From CAZNKO01 sp964573855 (GTDB lineage: Bacteria; Patescibacteriota; Patescibacteriia; UBA9934; GWF2-40-263): a stretch of DNA of 43,722 nt. Position numbers and translations under genes: made by a program. Every line of letters begins with the position of its first letter. Positions within the stretch are counted from its first letter, which is position 1. The notes beneath the pieces were generated by a model, which worked only from the letters and a program-made list of their open reading frames with translations, had not been told where the DNA came from and did not search any database. The stretch spans positions 1-43,722 of the forward strand of contig CAZNKO010000003.1 in NCBI GenBank assembly GCA_964573855.1. The letters are read 5' to 3'. Positions 8,066 to 16,408 of the stretch are shown in pieces.

Positions 8066-9874
8066 ATGGATGAAAAATTGCATGCCATGCGGCATTCGGC
8101 CGCCCACGTTCTCGCCGCGGCCGTCACCGAATTGTACCCGGACGTGAAGCTCGGGGTGGGTCCGGTCGTGGAGGACGGATTTTTTTACGACATGCTCTTG
8201 AAGCAGCCGCTGACGGAAGAGGATTTGGGGAAAATCGAAAAGAAGATGGCCGAGATTGTGAAGCGCGGCGATGATTTCACGCGGGAGGAGATGCCCATTG
8301 ACGAGGCCATTAAGTTTTTCAAAAAGCTCAAACAAGATTTCAAAGTCGAGTTGCTCACGGCCCTGAAAGAAAAGGGGACCACGTACATCCGGCCGGAAGA
8401 AGCCGGGGATGTTGGAGGATCAGCGGACAAAGCGTCCGTCTATTACACCGGGAAATTTGTGGACCTCTGCCGCGGCCCGCATGTAAAAAATTCCAAAGAA
8501 ATCGGCGCCTTCAAGCTCACGAAAATCGCGGGCGCGTATTGGCGCGGGGATGAAAAAAATCCCCAGCTCCAGCGCGTGTACGGACTTTGTTTCAAGACAG
8601 AGAAAGAACTCGACGCCCATCTCAAAATGCTCGAGGAGGCCAAGAAACGCGACCACCGAAAACTTGGGAAAGAGCTCAAACTTTTCACGTTCAGCGACCT
8701 CGTGGGCCCTGGACTGCCCTTGTGGCTACCGAACGGCGCGGTCATTGCGGATCAGCTGGAAAATCTTGCCAAAGACAGGGAAACAAAAGCGGGTTATCAG
8801 CGCGTCCGAACTCCGCACGTCGCCAAGGAGATCCTCTTTAAGACGTCCGGTCACATTCCGTACTATGCGGCCAGCATGTTTCCTCCAATGATGATGGATG
8901 AAGGGGGTGGACAGAAGGAGACGTACTATCTGAAGGCGATGAACTGCCCGCACCATCACCAGATTTATGCGGCCGAACCTCGCAGCTATCGCAATCTCCC
9001 GCTGCGTCTCGCCGAATACGGAACCGTCTATCGCTATGAAAAAAGCGGGGAGCTGTTCGGTCTCATGCGTGTTCGGATGTTGTCCATGAATGATGCGCAC
9101 ATTTACTGCACACCGGAACAGTTTGCCGAGGAATTCAAGGCCGTGAACGACATGTATCTCAATTATTTCAAATTGTTCGGATTCACGAAGTACGTGATGC
9201 GTTTTTCCACGCATGATCCGAGAGAATTAGGCAAGAAATATATTGATAATGCAGAGCTCTGGAAGAAAACGGAGGAGATGGCTCGGCAAGCCTTGATTGA
9301 GAGCGGAATCAATTACGTGGAGGTTCCGAACGAGGCCGCGTTTTATGGGCCCAAGATTGACGTGCAGGTCTGGAGTTCCATTGGCCATGAGTTTACGATC
9401 GCGACTAATCAGGTGGATTTTGCCGTGCCAGGACGGTTCGGTTTGGTCTACACGGATAAGGACGGGACGGAAAAAACGCCGCTCGTTATTCACCGTGCGC
9501 CGCTCGGCACCCACGAACGTTTTATTGGTTTCCTGATTGAGCACTATAACGGGGCGTTCCCGATGTGGCTCGCACCGGTCCAGATCCGGCTCGCGACCGT
9601 CAGCGCGGATTACGTGTCGTTTGCAAAAAAATTATTGGCCGAGCTTGTCGAGGCCGGTGTACGTGTGGAACTCGACGATTCGGACGAAAAACTCGGCAAG
9701 AAAATTCGCAATGCCGCCATGATGAAAATCCCATGGTCGGTCGTCATTGGCGAAAAAGAAGCCAAGGGCGGCGACTTTGTCGTGAACGTCTTTGGACAGG
9801 AAGAGGATTTGAATATCAAAGCCAAAGAACTTACTGCGCAGGCGAGAGAGGCGGCCCGCATCCCTCTTGCGTAA
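8066..9874 (+). CDS. thrS: threonyl-tRNA synthetase (no TGS domain)
   Basis: Charges tRNA-Thr. The 602-residue product begins MDEKLHAMRHSAAHVLAAAV, which is already the HxxxH zinc motif of the editing/SAD region, so the N-terminal TGS domain of the usual 640-residue enzyme is absent. The class II core follows, with MNCPHHHQIY (zinc Cys and His), RYEKSGELFGLMRVR (motif 2 region), and HRAPLGTHERFIGFLIEHY (motif 3). The C-terminal anticodon-binding domain runs from about residue 500. The nearest upstream in-frame region has the promoter and no coding potential, so the short N-terminus is real rather than mis-called. It converges on a small coiled-coil gene across a shared terminator. Confidence 0.96.
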   Translation: MDEKLHAMRHSAAHVLAAAVTELYPDVKLGVGPVVEDGFFYDMLLKQPLTEEDLGKIEKKMAEIVKRGDDFTREEMPIDEAIKFFKKLKQDFKVELLTALKEKGTTYIRPEEAGDVGGSADKASVYYTGKFVDLCRGPHVKNSKEIGAFKLTKIAGAYWRGDEKNPQLQRVYGLCFKTEKELDAHLKMLEEAKKRDHRKLGKELKLFTFSDLVGPGLPLWLPNGAVIADQLENLAKDRETKAGYQRVRTPHVAKEILFKTSGHIPYYAASMFPPMMMDEGGGQKETYYLKAMNCPHHHQIYAAEPRSYRNLPLRLAEYGTVYRYEKSGELFGLMRVRMLSMNDAHIYCTPEQFAEEFKAVNDMYLNYFKLFGFTKYVMRFSTHDPRELGKKYIDNAELWKKTEEMARQALIESGINYVEVPNEAAFYGPKIDVQVWSSIGHEFTIATNQVDFAVPGRFGLVYTDKDGTEKTPLVIHRAPLGTHERFIGFLIEHYNGAFPMWLAPVQIRLATVSADYVSFAKKLLAELVEAGVRVELDDSDEKLGKKIRNAAMMKIPWSVVIGEKEAKGGDFVVNVFGQEEDLNIKAKELTAQAREAARIPLA

Positions 9875-9883
9875 CATCAACTT

Positions 9884-9910
9884 AAAACACCCCGCGTTGC
9901 GGGGTGTTTT
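9884..9910. terminator. bidirectional terminator between thrS and the converging gene
   Basis: Perfect 12-bp stem, AAAACACCCCGC with GCGGGGTGTTTT, and a GTT loop. It has A- and T-runs on both sides, so it can serve both strands. Confidence 0.92.
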
Positions 9911-9912
9911 GA

Positions 9913-10269
9913 TTACATGGCGCTCTTGATGGCCGTGGCTTGGGCCTTGTCGAGCTCTTTCGCCGTATCGGCCTGGAGCTTCGCTGCCTGTTGGTTCAGG
10001 CCAGCCATGGTCTTGTCGTAACCCTTTGTCGCATCCGCAATTTCCTCCAGCATTTTTTTCTGTTGTTTTTTGTATTCCGCGCTCTTTTCATCTTGTTCCA
10101 CGCCCATCTTGGCAAATTGAGCGTCAATTTCTTTTTGGAACACGCCGCGGATCTGATCCGCCGTCTCTTCCGTGAGCCCGTTCTTTTCGAGATTCGAGAC
10201 GAGGTGCTGTTTCGTCGTGGGCTCGAGCGAGGAATCCTGGATCATTTTGATGAGGTCTGCTTGCGTCAT
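9913..10269 (-). CDS. hypothetical helical protein, 118 aa
   Basis: The product begins MTQADLIKMIQDSSLEPTTKQ and is almost wholly helical. It is rich in Lys, Gln, Glu and Ala, with heptad-like spacing from about residue 40 onward (AEYKKQQKKMLEEIADATKGY), so a coiled coil is likely. No signal peptide or membrane segment is seen. It lies 15 bases downstream of another helical alanine-rich gene, suggesting one transcript ending at the shared terminator. No family is recognised. Confidence 0.7.
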   Translation of the reverse strand: MTQADLIKMIQDSSLEPTTKQHLVSNLEKNGLTEETADQIRGVFQKEIDAQFAKMGVEQDEKSAEYKKQQKKMLEEIADATKGYDKTMAGLNQQAAKLQADTAKELDKAQATAIKSAM

Positions 10270-10284
10270 AAGCGATGTAATAAA

Positions 10285-11502
10285 TTAAGCCGCTTGAGTC
10301 GTTCTGGCTCCCTTCTCGAGTTTTTTTACTTCTGTCATAAGATCGATGAGATCGCTCCTTGACCAGTTGGGATACCGTTCACGTCGAGTCTTCGAGCTCC
10401 CTTTTTCGAGAATGAAATCATGCAATTCCTCTTTCGCGTTGCGGAACGCTTCCGTGCGTCCCGCTTTGAGCATGGACTTAAAGAAATCCAGGGCCTTTGC
10501 TTTTGAGAGCTCCTGTTTCGCTTCAACGATCCGCGTGACATCTTCTGGACCCGCTTCAAATTCTTCCGCTGTCACCAGTTCTTCTTCAGGCTGCTCCATG
10601 CGCGCCTTCAGCATGGATTCAATCGCTTTCAGCGCCTCTCCTTGCTTGGCGATCGTTTTCTTCAGTTCGGCAATCTCCGCATCCCGCTTGCCGAGTTCTG
10701 ATGCCATGGCCAGGCGCTCCTTATTGCGCCAGGCGTTGAAGCTGTCCACGGCTTTGTTCACACGTCCAGACAGAGCCGCGTAAGCTTCGCGACCCTTTCC
10801 GAGAATGGCCTCTTTCGCTTTCGTATAATCCGCGACCGTCTCTTGTGCATCACGGACAAAAAATTCTACGGCTTTCGTTTTTTTCTCTCCAAGGTCCTTC
10901 TTTGTTTCCTGCCAATCCTTCTTTGCGCTTTCGGCGATCTTCATCCCTGCCGCCGCCGCGCGTTCCTTGGTCTTCGCCCAGTCTTTCTTCATGTACTCGG
11001 CTCCGGCCTTTCCGCCGGCCACGAGCGCATCTTGCACAATATCTGCTCCCTTTCCGCCGACCGTATATTCAAGAAAAATAGCCGTCCCTTCGAGCGCCTT
11101 CGTTCCTGCCCATCCTGTCGCGGTCAGGAATTTGTCATTCCACTCGTAGGCCTTGTTGGCGCCAAATTTTGCGTGCTCCCATGTCTTTGCGGCATCCTTT
11201 GCCGCGAACGCCGCCCCCTTCTTTCCGCCAACCTCGGCTCCGCCAAGAAGCTTAAAGGCACCCTTCATCAGGTTTTCTCCAAGCCAACGCCCTCCTTTTG
11301 AAACTCCGTCCTTCAAGCTTTCCCCCCCGCGGCGGGCATGGTCTTTGGTCTCCGTCCAGTCTCCCTCCAGATACTCGGCCCCGGCCTTGACTTTTTCTTT
11401 AACAAACCGGCCTCCCTCACGCACCCCCTCGGCCATTTTGCGGGCCCGTGCCCGCCCGACTTCCTCCATCGTTGACTGCCTTTCGGCTCGTTCTGCGGAC
11501 AT
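10285..11502 (-). CDS. Ala/Lys/Gly-rich helical repeat protein, hypothetical
   Basis: The start was placed at MSAERAERQSTMEEV because a promoter lies just upstream; the frame stays open further but the extra residues would lie in promoter sequence. The 405-residue product carries repeated patterns such as GGRFVKEKVKAGAEYLEGDW, KAGAEYMKKDWAKTKERAAA and KDWQETKKDLGEKKTK. These resemble the 11-mer-like helical repeats of LEA or apolipoprotein-type proteins. The C-terminal third has AELKKTIAKQGEALKAIESM, a coiled coil, then a basic region. No membrane segment is evident. Function unknown; a stress-protective or scaffold role is only a guess. It is transcribed divergently from the 153-aa gene. Confidence 0.7.
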   Translation of the reverse strand: MSAERAERQSTMEEVGRARARKMAEGVREGGRFVKEKVKAGAEYLEGDWTETKDHARRGGESLKDGVSKGGRWLGENLMKGAFKLLGGAEVGGKKGAAFAAKDAAKTWEHAKFGANKAYEWNDKFLTATGWAGTKALEGTAIFLEYTVGGKGADIVQDALVAGGKAGAEYMKKDWAKTKERAAAAGMKIAESAKKDWQETKKDLGEKKTKAVEFFVRDAQETVADYTKAKEAILGKGREAYAALSGRVNKAVDSFNAWRNKERLAMASELGKRDAEIAELKKTIAKQGEALKAIESMLKARMEQPEEELVTAEEFEAGPEDVTRIVEAKQELSKAKALDFFKSMLKAGRTEAFRNAKEELHDFILEKGSSKTRRERYPNWSRSDLIDLMTEVKKLEKGARTTQAA

Positions 11503-11537
11503 AGAAGAGATAATTTTTAGGGTATTGATTAGTTCCC

Positions 11538-11566
11538 AGTTTAGCAGAAAAACCGGCTCTTGACAA
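11538..11566 (-). promoter_or_regulatory. promoter of the Ala-rich gene
   Basis: On the minus strand TTGTCA, 17-bp spacer, TAAACT, with TGC just before the -10 (extended -10). Its -35 box overlaps the -35 box of the divergent promoter. Confidence 0.65.
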
Positions 11567-11588
11567 GATCCCCAAAATTGTCTAGGGT
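11560..11588 (+). promoter_or_regulatory. promoter of the 153-aa orphan gene
   Basis: TTGACA, 17-bp spacer, TAGGGT. The -35 hexamers of this and the minus-strand promoter share five bases, so the two polymerases should exclude each other. Confidence 0.7.
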
Positions 11589-11623
11589 CTAAGGTCGCCC
11601 TCGGGCGACAGAAAGGAGGCCCC

Positions 11624-12085
11624 ATGGGGCTGTGTCTGATCGAATCAGCGGGCCTCACGGAGCCCACCCAAGCCACATCGCACGATTCGGACGCTTTTGC
11701 AGCGTTCCTAGAGCATTTGACCTGGAGGGCGGATCATCCGTCTCCCGCGTCGTGCGTGTTTTTACCAGAGGAGAGAGAGGTTCTGGAGCTTGCCATGCGC
11801 TGCTCTAGGACCTGGACGCCGGAGCGTTTAGAAGCGGCCGGGAAACTCCTGGCCACATTGAACCCCGAAACGGTGTCCGAGGGCATCATGAGCGTCGCGA
11901 TCGCGAGCATGATCGACCGCTCGCGCCACGTGCAGCTCCCGCCGCACATGCCGCTCCGAAGGCTCGAACGGGATCTTGAGCGGTATGCCGCTCGCGTTGG
12001 GGAAGATCTCTTCCCCCCACGCCTCGAGTTCCTCCGGCTCGCCTTCCTCATCTTGTTTCTCTCCTCTACCTCGTCCACCTCGTGA
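11624..12085 (+). CDS. hypothetical protein, 153 aa
   Basis: GAAAGGAGG lies five bases before the ATG. The product begins MGLCLIESAGLTEPTQ and is mostly helical; it has several Arg-rich segments (PLRRLERDLERYAARVGEDL) and a short hydrophobic tail (RLAFLILFLSSTSSTS) that could be a weak membrane anchor. No family recognised. It has its own promoter and a terminator that overlaps the stop codon, so it is monocistronic. Confidence 0.7.
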   Translation: MGLCLIESAGLTEPTQATSHDSDAFAAFLEHLTWRADHPSPASCVFLPEEREVLELAMRCSRTWTPERLEAAGKLLATLNPETVSEGIMSVAIASMIDRSRHVQLPPHMPLRRLERDLERYAARVGEDLFPPRLEFLRLAFLILFLSSTSSTS

Positions 12086-12119
12086 CCGGACTCTTTGCAG
12101 AGTGCCGGTCTTTTCTTTT
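12084..12119 (+). terminator. terminator of the 153-aa gene
   Basis: GACCGGACTC pairs with GAGTGCCGGTC around TTTGCA with a one-base bulge, followed by TTTTCTTTT. Confidence 0.8.
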
Positions 12120-12120
12120 G

Positions 12121-12159
12121 GAGACCGCTGAAATTCCTCTGGAGTTTTTCAGCAGTCTC
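12121..12159. repeat. short inverted-repeat element before miaB (empty form)
   Basis: Arms GAGACCGCTGAAA and TTTCAGCAGTCTC (13 bp, one G-T pair) enclose TTCCTCTGGAGT. The core, TGAAATTCCTC joined to TGGAGTTTTTCA, equals the two ends of the 128-bp element at 16271-16398 without its interior. Confidence 0.7.
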
Positions 12160-12170
12160 TGTTAGTCTCG

Positions 12171-13568
12171 ATGAGAATTATGGCTACCCCGAAGTATCAT
12201 CTTGTCACCTACGGCTGCCAGATGAACAAGAGCGATTCGGAGCGGATCGCCGCGCTTCTTTCTGGCGTTGGGTTTGAGCCGACCACGCAGGAGGGGGAAG
12301 CCGATTTGATTTTGGTGAACACATGTTCCGTGCGCCAAACGGCCGAGGATCGCGTGTATGGGCAGGTGCGCGGATGGAATGTGCTCAAGGAACGCCGGCC
12401 GAATTTGATCATTGGGGTTACGGGCTGTATGCCTGGGCGCGATCGTGATGGGACGCTTCGGAAAAAATTGCCAATTGTAGACCTGTATTTTCCAATCGCG
12501 GACCTGCCCCAGCTTCCGCGTTGGATCGGGGAACTGCGTCCCGAGCTCGTAAACAGCGCGGACCTTGCGGAGGATTATTTGAAGATCGTGCCCGAGCGCA
12601 AAACCGCGCGTCAGGCGTTTGTGACGATTCAAACCGGCTGTAATAAATTCTGCACGTATTGTGTGGTGCCATTTGCTCGCGGGCTCGAAAAGAACCGGCC
12701 GGTCAGGGATATTCTGGATGAAGTGCGCGGCCTCGCGGATCGTGGGTGTGTTGAGGTAACACTCCTCGGCCAGACCGTAAATAGTTACCGCGCGCCAGAC
12801 CCCGAACATTTCTCGGAACAAAACCCGTTCAAAGATCATTTTGCGGCGCTACTTTGGGAGGTCAACCAGGTTTCAGGCATTTCGCGCCTGCATTTTACGG
12901 CCCCGCATCCGCTTCATATGACGGATGAAGTCATCGAAGCGATGAAACTTCCGGCGCACGTGAATTTCATCCATCTGCCCGTGCAGTGCGGGGACAACGA
13001 TATGCTCCGGCGCATGAACCGCCGGCACACCCGCGAACAGTATCTTGATGTCGTGCGCCGAATTCGGGAGAAAATTCCTGCGCTCGCGATCGGGACGGAC
13101 ATCATTGTCGGATTTTCCGGCGAATCCGCGGAGCAATTCGACCGGACCGTGAGCCTCTATAAAGAAGTTGGGTTTGATATTTCGTACACCGCTCAATATT
13201 CCCAGCGCTCCGGCACGGCTGCGTGGCGGGCGTTCAAGGACGATGTGCCGCGCGAGGAAAAGAAGCGGCGCTGGCGGGTGTTGCAGGAACTTATGGAAAA
13301 AATCGTGTACGAAAAGAACCAGGCGTATGCCGGGAAGACCGTGAGTGTCTTGGTGGAGCGTCATGAACCGCCAAAGCTCACGGACGAAATGCTTGTGATG
13401 CCCGGGAACATCCAGAAGATCCTGGCCGCTCAGCCTGGGACGTGTTTTGGCAATTCGCGGGAGCTCAAGCTCGTGAACTTCCCCGGCGCGAAAAGTTTGG
13501 TGGGGCAGATCGTGAACGTCCGCATCAAAAAAGCAGAGCGGTGGATCTTGGAAGGCGAGAGAGTATGA
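12171..13568 (+). CDS. miaB: tRNA-2-methylthio-N6-dimethylallyladenosine synthase
   Basis: Radical-SAM methylthiotransferase that modifies A37 of tRNAs reading UNN codons. The N-terminal UPF0004 domain has its three cluster Cys (C16 in TYGCQMN, C52 in NTCSV, C86 in TGCMPGR). The radical-SAM motif is GCNKFCTYCVVPFARG (C157, C161, C164). A C-terminal TRAM domain ends the protein. With 465 residues it is of normal length. A second ATG nine bases downstream is an equally possible start. It overlaps miaA by ATGA, so the enzyme that adds the dimethylallyl group and the one that thiomethylates it are translated together, which supports the MiaB assignment over other family members. Confidence 0.96.
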   Translation: MRIMATPKYHLVTYGCQMNKSDSERIAALLSGVGFEPTTQEGEADLILVNTCSVRQTAEDRVYGQVRGWNVLKERRPNLIIGVTGCMPGRDRDGTLRKKLPIVDLYFPIADLPQLPRWIGELRPELVNSADLAEDYLKIVPERKTARQAFVTIQTGCNKFCTYCVVPFARGLEKNRPVRDILDEVRGLADRGCVEVTLLGQTVNSYRAPDPEHFSEQNPFKDHFAALLWEVNQVSGISRLHFTAPHPLHMTDEVIEAMKLPAHVNFIHLPVQCGDNDMLRRMNRRHTREQYLDVVRRIREKIPALAIGTDIIVGFSGESAEQFDRTVSLYKEVGFDISYTAQYSQRSGTAAWRAFKDDVPREEKKRRWRVLQELMEKIVYEKNQAYAGKTVSVLVERHEPPKLTDEMLVMPGNIQKILAAQPGTCFGNSRELKLVNFPGAKSLVGQIVNVRIKKAERWILEGERV

Positions 13569-14494
13569 ATCGCCCGAAAATCGTTGCGGTCGTGGGGCCC
13601 ACGGCGTCTGGCAAGACCGCGCTGGGCGTTGAACTTGCACGGCGTTTTAATGGAGAAGTCATTTCTGTTGACTCACGACAGGTATATCGAGGGATGAATA
13701 TTGGAACAGCAAAACCGGTCGCTGCGCACCTGCGACCCTTGTCCGCCTGCGAACCTTTGGACGTAGAAGGCGTATCGCATTGGGGCATTGATCTCGTGGA
13801 TCCGGATCAGGAGTATTCGGTCGCGGAATTTAAAAGTTATGCGGAAGAAAAGATCGCGGACATCTTGCGTCGGAAGAAGCTCCCGATCTTGGTCGGCGGA
13901 ACCGGGCTTTGGGTAAGCGCGGTCGTGGATAATTTAGAGATTCCGGAGGTCCCGCCAAACCCAGCGCTTCGAGCAGAACTTGAAAAGAAATCGCTCGAGG
14001 ACCTCGTCCGTGAGTACGAGAAAGTTGATCCTCGGGGCGCGGAGATTATTGATCGGGATAATCCGCGGCGTTTGATTCGCGCCCTGGAAGTTACAAAATC
14101 GGCCGGCACGCCGTTTTCAGAACTCCAGCGGAAAGGGGAGCCGAAATATGAAGCGCTCCAGATCGGTCTTGACGTTCCGCGCGCTGAACTGAACCGTCGG
14201 ATTGAAGCGCGCGTGGACGCCATGATCGAACGGGGGCTTGTGGACGAGGTCCGGCACCTCAAAGAGAAATACGGCGGCAGCGTTCCGTCGATGAGCGGCA
14301 TTGGCTACCGCCAGCTCTGTCAGTTTTTAGATGGAGCGATGAGCCTCCCGGACGCGGTCGAGGAAACAAAAAAAGCCACGCGGCAGTACGCGAAGCGGCA
14401 GGGGACCTGGTTCAAACGTGATTCAAGAATTCGCTGGGTCGCGACGAATGACGCCGCGCTCCCGATCGTTGCGCGTTTTATTACTGAACGATAA
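13565..14494 (+). CDS. miaA: tRNA dimethylallyltransferase
   Basis: Adds the dimethylallyl group to A37 of tRNA, giving MiaB its substrate. The 309-residue product has the P-loop VVGPTASGKTALG, then ISVDSRQVYRGMNIGTAKP (substrate loop), HWGIDLVDPDQEYSVAEF and LVGGTGLWVSAV. Near the C-terminus SGIGYRQLCQFLDG and ATRQYAKRQGTWFKRD form the tRNA-contact blocks. The start codon lies inside the miaB stop region (ATGA), so it is translationally coupled; a longer open frame upstream overlaps miaB and shows no conservation. It ends in a large palindromic region facing gatB. Confidence 0.96.
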   Translation: MNRPKIVAVVGPTASGKTALGVELARRFNGEVISVDSRQVYRGMNIGTAKPVAAHLRPLSACEPLDVEGVSHWGIDLVDPDQEYSVAEFKSYAEEKIADILRRKKLPILVGGTGLWVSAVVDNLEIPEVPPNPALRAELEKKSLEDLVREYEKVDPRGAEIIDRDNPRRLIRALEVTKSAGTPFSELQRKGEPKYEALQIGLDVPRAELNRRIEARVDAMIERGLVDEVRHLKEKYGGSVPSMSGIGYRQLCQFLDGAMSLPDAVEETKKATRQYAKRQGTWFKRDSRIRWVATNDAALPIVARFITER

Positions 14495-14699
14495 TCTTGT
14501 TATTTCAGAGGAGTATCTCGGAGCCCCGCCAGCTTGCCCCGTTAGAGGCGATGCCTCTAACGGGGCTTGATTCCCGCACCTTTCACCCTTCGACAAGCTC
14601 AGGGGATAAAGGTGCGGGATGGCGGGGCGAGAGGTAAGGCGCGGCCGGCCGCCGGAGCCGGACGACGCCGTCTCCGATGAAATAACATGATTATCGTTC
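14486..14699. repeat. 214-bp nested palindrome spanning the miaA and gatB stop codons
   Basis: Outer arms of 22 bp with one mismatch begin GAACGATAATC and end TATTTCA; both include the last two sense codons and stop (GAA CGA TAA) of the two converging genes. Inside are GCCCCGCCA with TGGCGGGGC, CCCCGTTAGAGG with CCTCTAACGGGG, and CCCGCACCTTT with AAAGGTGCGGG. The whole could fold as a branched cloverleaf and act as a two-way terminator. It also contains CCCTTCGACAAGCTCAGGGG, found again at 40551. Confidence 0.85.
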
Positions 14700-16268
14700 T
14701 AATTTTACGAGCAAAATGTTTCGCGTCTCGGCGGCGTCGGCGTTGCCGCTCGTTTCTTTCATGACCATGCCGATGAAAAATTGCAGCAATTCTTTTTTGC
14801 CAGCTTTGTAGCGCTCCACTTCTTTCGGATTGCCCGCGATCACGCGGTCCACGACTTCGGCAAGCGCTCCGGCATCTGCCATCTTCCCAAGCCGCTTCTC
14901 TTCCATCACCTGTGAGGGATCAATACCGGTGTCGAGCATGGCGTTCAAGACGAGAAGACCATTCGCGGATGAAAGTTTTCCGGTGGTAATCAGAGTGAGA
15001 AATTCCGCAAAATTTTCCGGCGTGATTTTTCCGGCAAAGCCGGATCCCTGCCCGACCGGCAGGCGGGCGGCTCCGCCGGACATCAACCGCCAATCGAGCC
15101 CACGTTCGATCAAAAGTCCTGCAAGTTTATTCAAAAGCCAGCTCGAAACCAGTTTTGCGAGCCTTTTCTTTTCTGTTTCCCATTGTTTTTCTTGCGCACC
15201 GTCGAGTTCCGGCAGGGAATTGAGCCACGCAAACAGTTCGGAGAAGGTTTTTTCCGCAAAATCAGCGAGCGCCGGATCCTCGCAGAGCTGACGCGCATCT
15301 TCCGGCTTCAGGAAATATTCCTCGGCCATGCGCGCGCGGCGGGCGGCCGGAAGTTCGGAGAGTTTTCCGCGCAGTTCATCCGCAAGATCGCGGAGCTCGA
15401 GGGTCGGAACGTCCGGCTCGGGAAAGTAGCGGTAATCCGCAGCCTCTTCTTTTGAGCGCTGGTCCTCGGTGACCTGCTTCGCGTCATTCCATCCGCGCGT
15501 CGTGGACTCCGCAGGCGGAGATCCGGCCTCCCACAGTTTTGTCTGTCGCCGGATTTCGTACTCGAGCGCCCGTTCAACGTGGCGGAAGGAGTTCAGGTTT
15601 TTCACCTCGGTCTTCGGGTGGAATTTCGTGCCGACGATCTGGCCGTCCTTGTCTCGCTCACGCAGCGAAATGTTCGCGTCGCAGCGAAGATGGCCTTTTT
15701 CCATGTCCGCGTCCGAGATGCCGAGGGTGCGGGCAATGAGTCGGAGCTCCTGCAAGAACGCTTTGGCCTCCTGCGGCGAGCGGAAATCCGGCTCGGTTAC
15801 GGTCTCGACAAGCGGCGTGCCGCAACGGTTGAAATCCACAAACGTCTTTCCGCTTGCATCATGGAACGACTTCGCCGCGTCTTCCTCTAGGTGCGCTCGC
15901 GTGATGCCGATCTTCGCTTCGGTCCGCACCTTCCCGCCGGGGATTTCCACATGGAGATGGCCATTGTGGGCAATCGGCAGATCGTATTGCGAAATTTGAT
16001 AGGCCTTGGGAAGATCGGGATAAAAATAATTCTTCCGGTCAAATTTGGAATGCGGGGTGATCTCGCAATTCAATGCGAGACCGAGCAAGATGCCAAAACG
16101 GATGGCCTGGGCATTCGGGACCGGCAGCGTCCCTGGCTGGCCAGTGCAGATCGGACAAATGTTCGTGTTCGGGGCACTCGACGTTTCGTAGGCACTGCAG
16201 CCGCAAAACATTTTCGACTTCGTTTTGAGCTGGATGTGGATCTCCAGCCCAATGACAGGTTCAAGCAT
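14691..16268 (-). CDS. gatB: aspartyl/glutamyl-tRNA amidotransferase subunit B
   Basis: Subunit of the GatCAB complex that converts Glu-tRNA-Gln and Asp-tRNA-Asn to the amide form; it holds the kinase site and binds tRNA. The product of 525 residues opens MLEPVIGLEIHIQLKTKSKMFCGC, followed by CPICTGQPGTLPVPN, supplying the zinc cysteines. KNYFYPDLPKAYQISQYDLPI and RCGTPLVETVTEPD are family hallmarks. The C-terminal YqeY-like domain ends LVKLER. An insertion of about 20 residues (LMSGGAARLPVGQGSGFAGK) before ITPENFAEFL is encoded by a GC palindromic repeat. gatA and gatC are not in this window. No Shine-Dalgarno site precedes the ATG. Confidence 0.97.
   Translation of the reverse strand: MLEPVIGLEIHIQLKTKSKMFCGCSAYETSSAPNTNICPICTGQPGTLPVPNAQAIRFGILLGLALNCEITPHSKFDRKNYFYPDLPKAYQISQYDLPIAHNGHLHVEIPGGKVRTEAKIGITRAHLEEDAAKSFHDASGKTFVDFNRCGTPLVETVTEPDFRSPQEAKAFLQELRLIARTLGISDADMEKGHLRCDANISLRERDKDGQIVGTKFHPKTEVKNLNSFRHVERALEYEIRRQTKLWEAGSPPAESTTRGWNDAKQVTEDQRSKEEAADYRYFPEPDVPTLELRDLADELRGKLSELPAARRARMAEEYFLKPEDARQLCEDPALADFAEKTFSELFAWLNSLPELDGAQEKQWETEKKRLAKLVSSWLLNKLAGLLIERGLDWRLMSGGAARLPVGQGSGFAGKITPENFAEFLTLITTGKLSSANGLLVLNAMLDTGIDPSQVMEEKRLGKMADAGALAEVVDRVIAGNPKEVERYKAGKKELLQFFIGMVMKETSGNADAAETRNILLVKLER
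15026..15083. repeat. GC palindromic repeat inserted in frame in gatB
   Basis: TTTTCCGGCAAAGCCGGATCC is a half copy of the palindrome in rplY, followed by CCGACCGGCAGGCGGGCGG and TCCGCCGGA. It adds GSGFAGK to GatB; rplY has GSGFAGK from the same repeat. Confidence 0.7.
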
Positions 16269-16270
16269 AT

Positions 16271-16398
16271 TAAAAATCGTTGAAATTCCTCCATCTGCGT
16301 CGTTGCGGGGCCCCGCCGGCTCGTCGTCCTACGGATGAAGTAGGCCTCCGTCGCCAGCTTCCCCGCGCCTAGCATCTGGAGTTTTTCAACGATTTTTA
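16271..16398. repeat. 128-bp inverted-repeat element (MITE-like) before gatB
   Basis: Perfect 15-bp terminal arms TAAAAATCGTTGAAA and TTTCAACGATTTTTA. Next to them are ATTCCTCC and CTGGAGTT, then a GC-rich interior with GGGGCCCC. It lies directly upstream of gatB and downstream of a membrane-protein gene. The core at the termini matches the short element at 12121-12159. Confidence 0.8.
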
Positions 16399-16408
16399 TT
16401 TAAACAAA

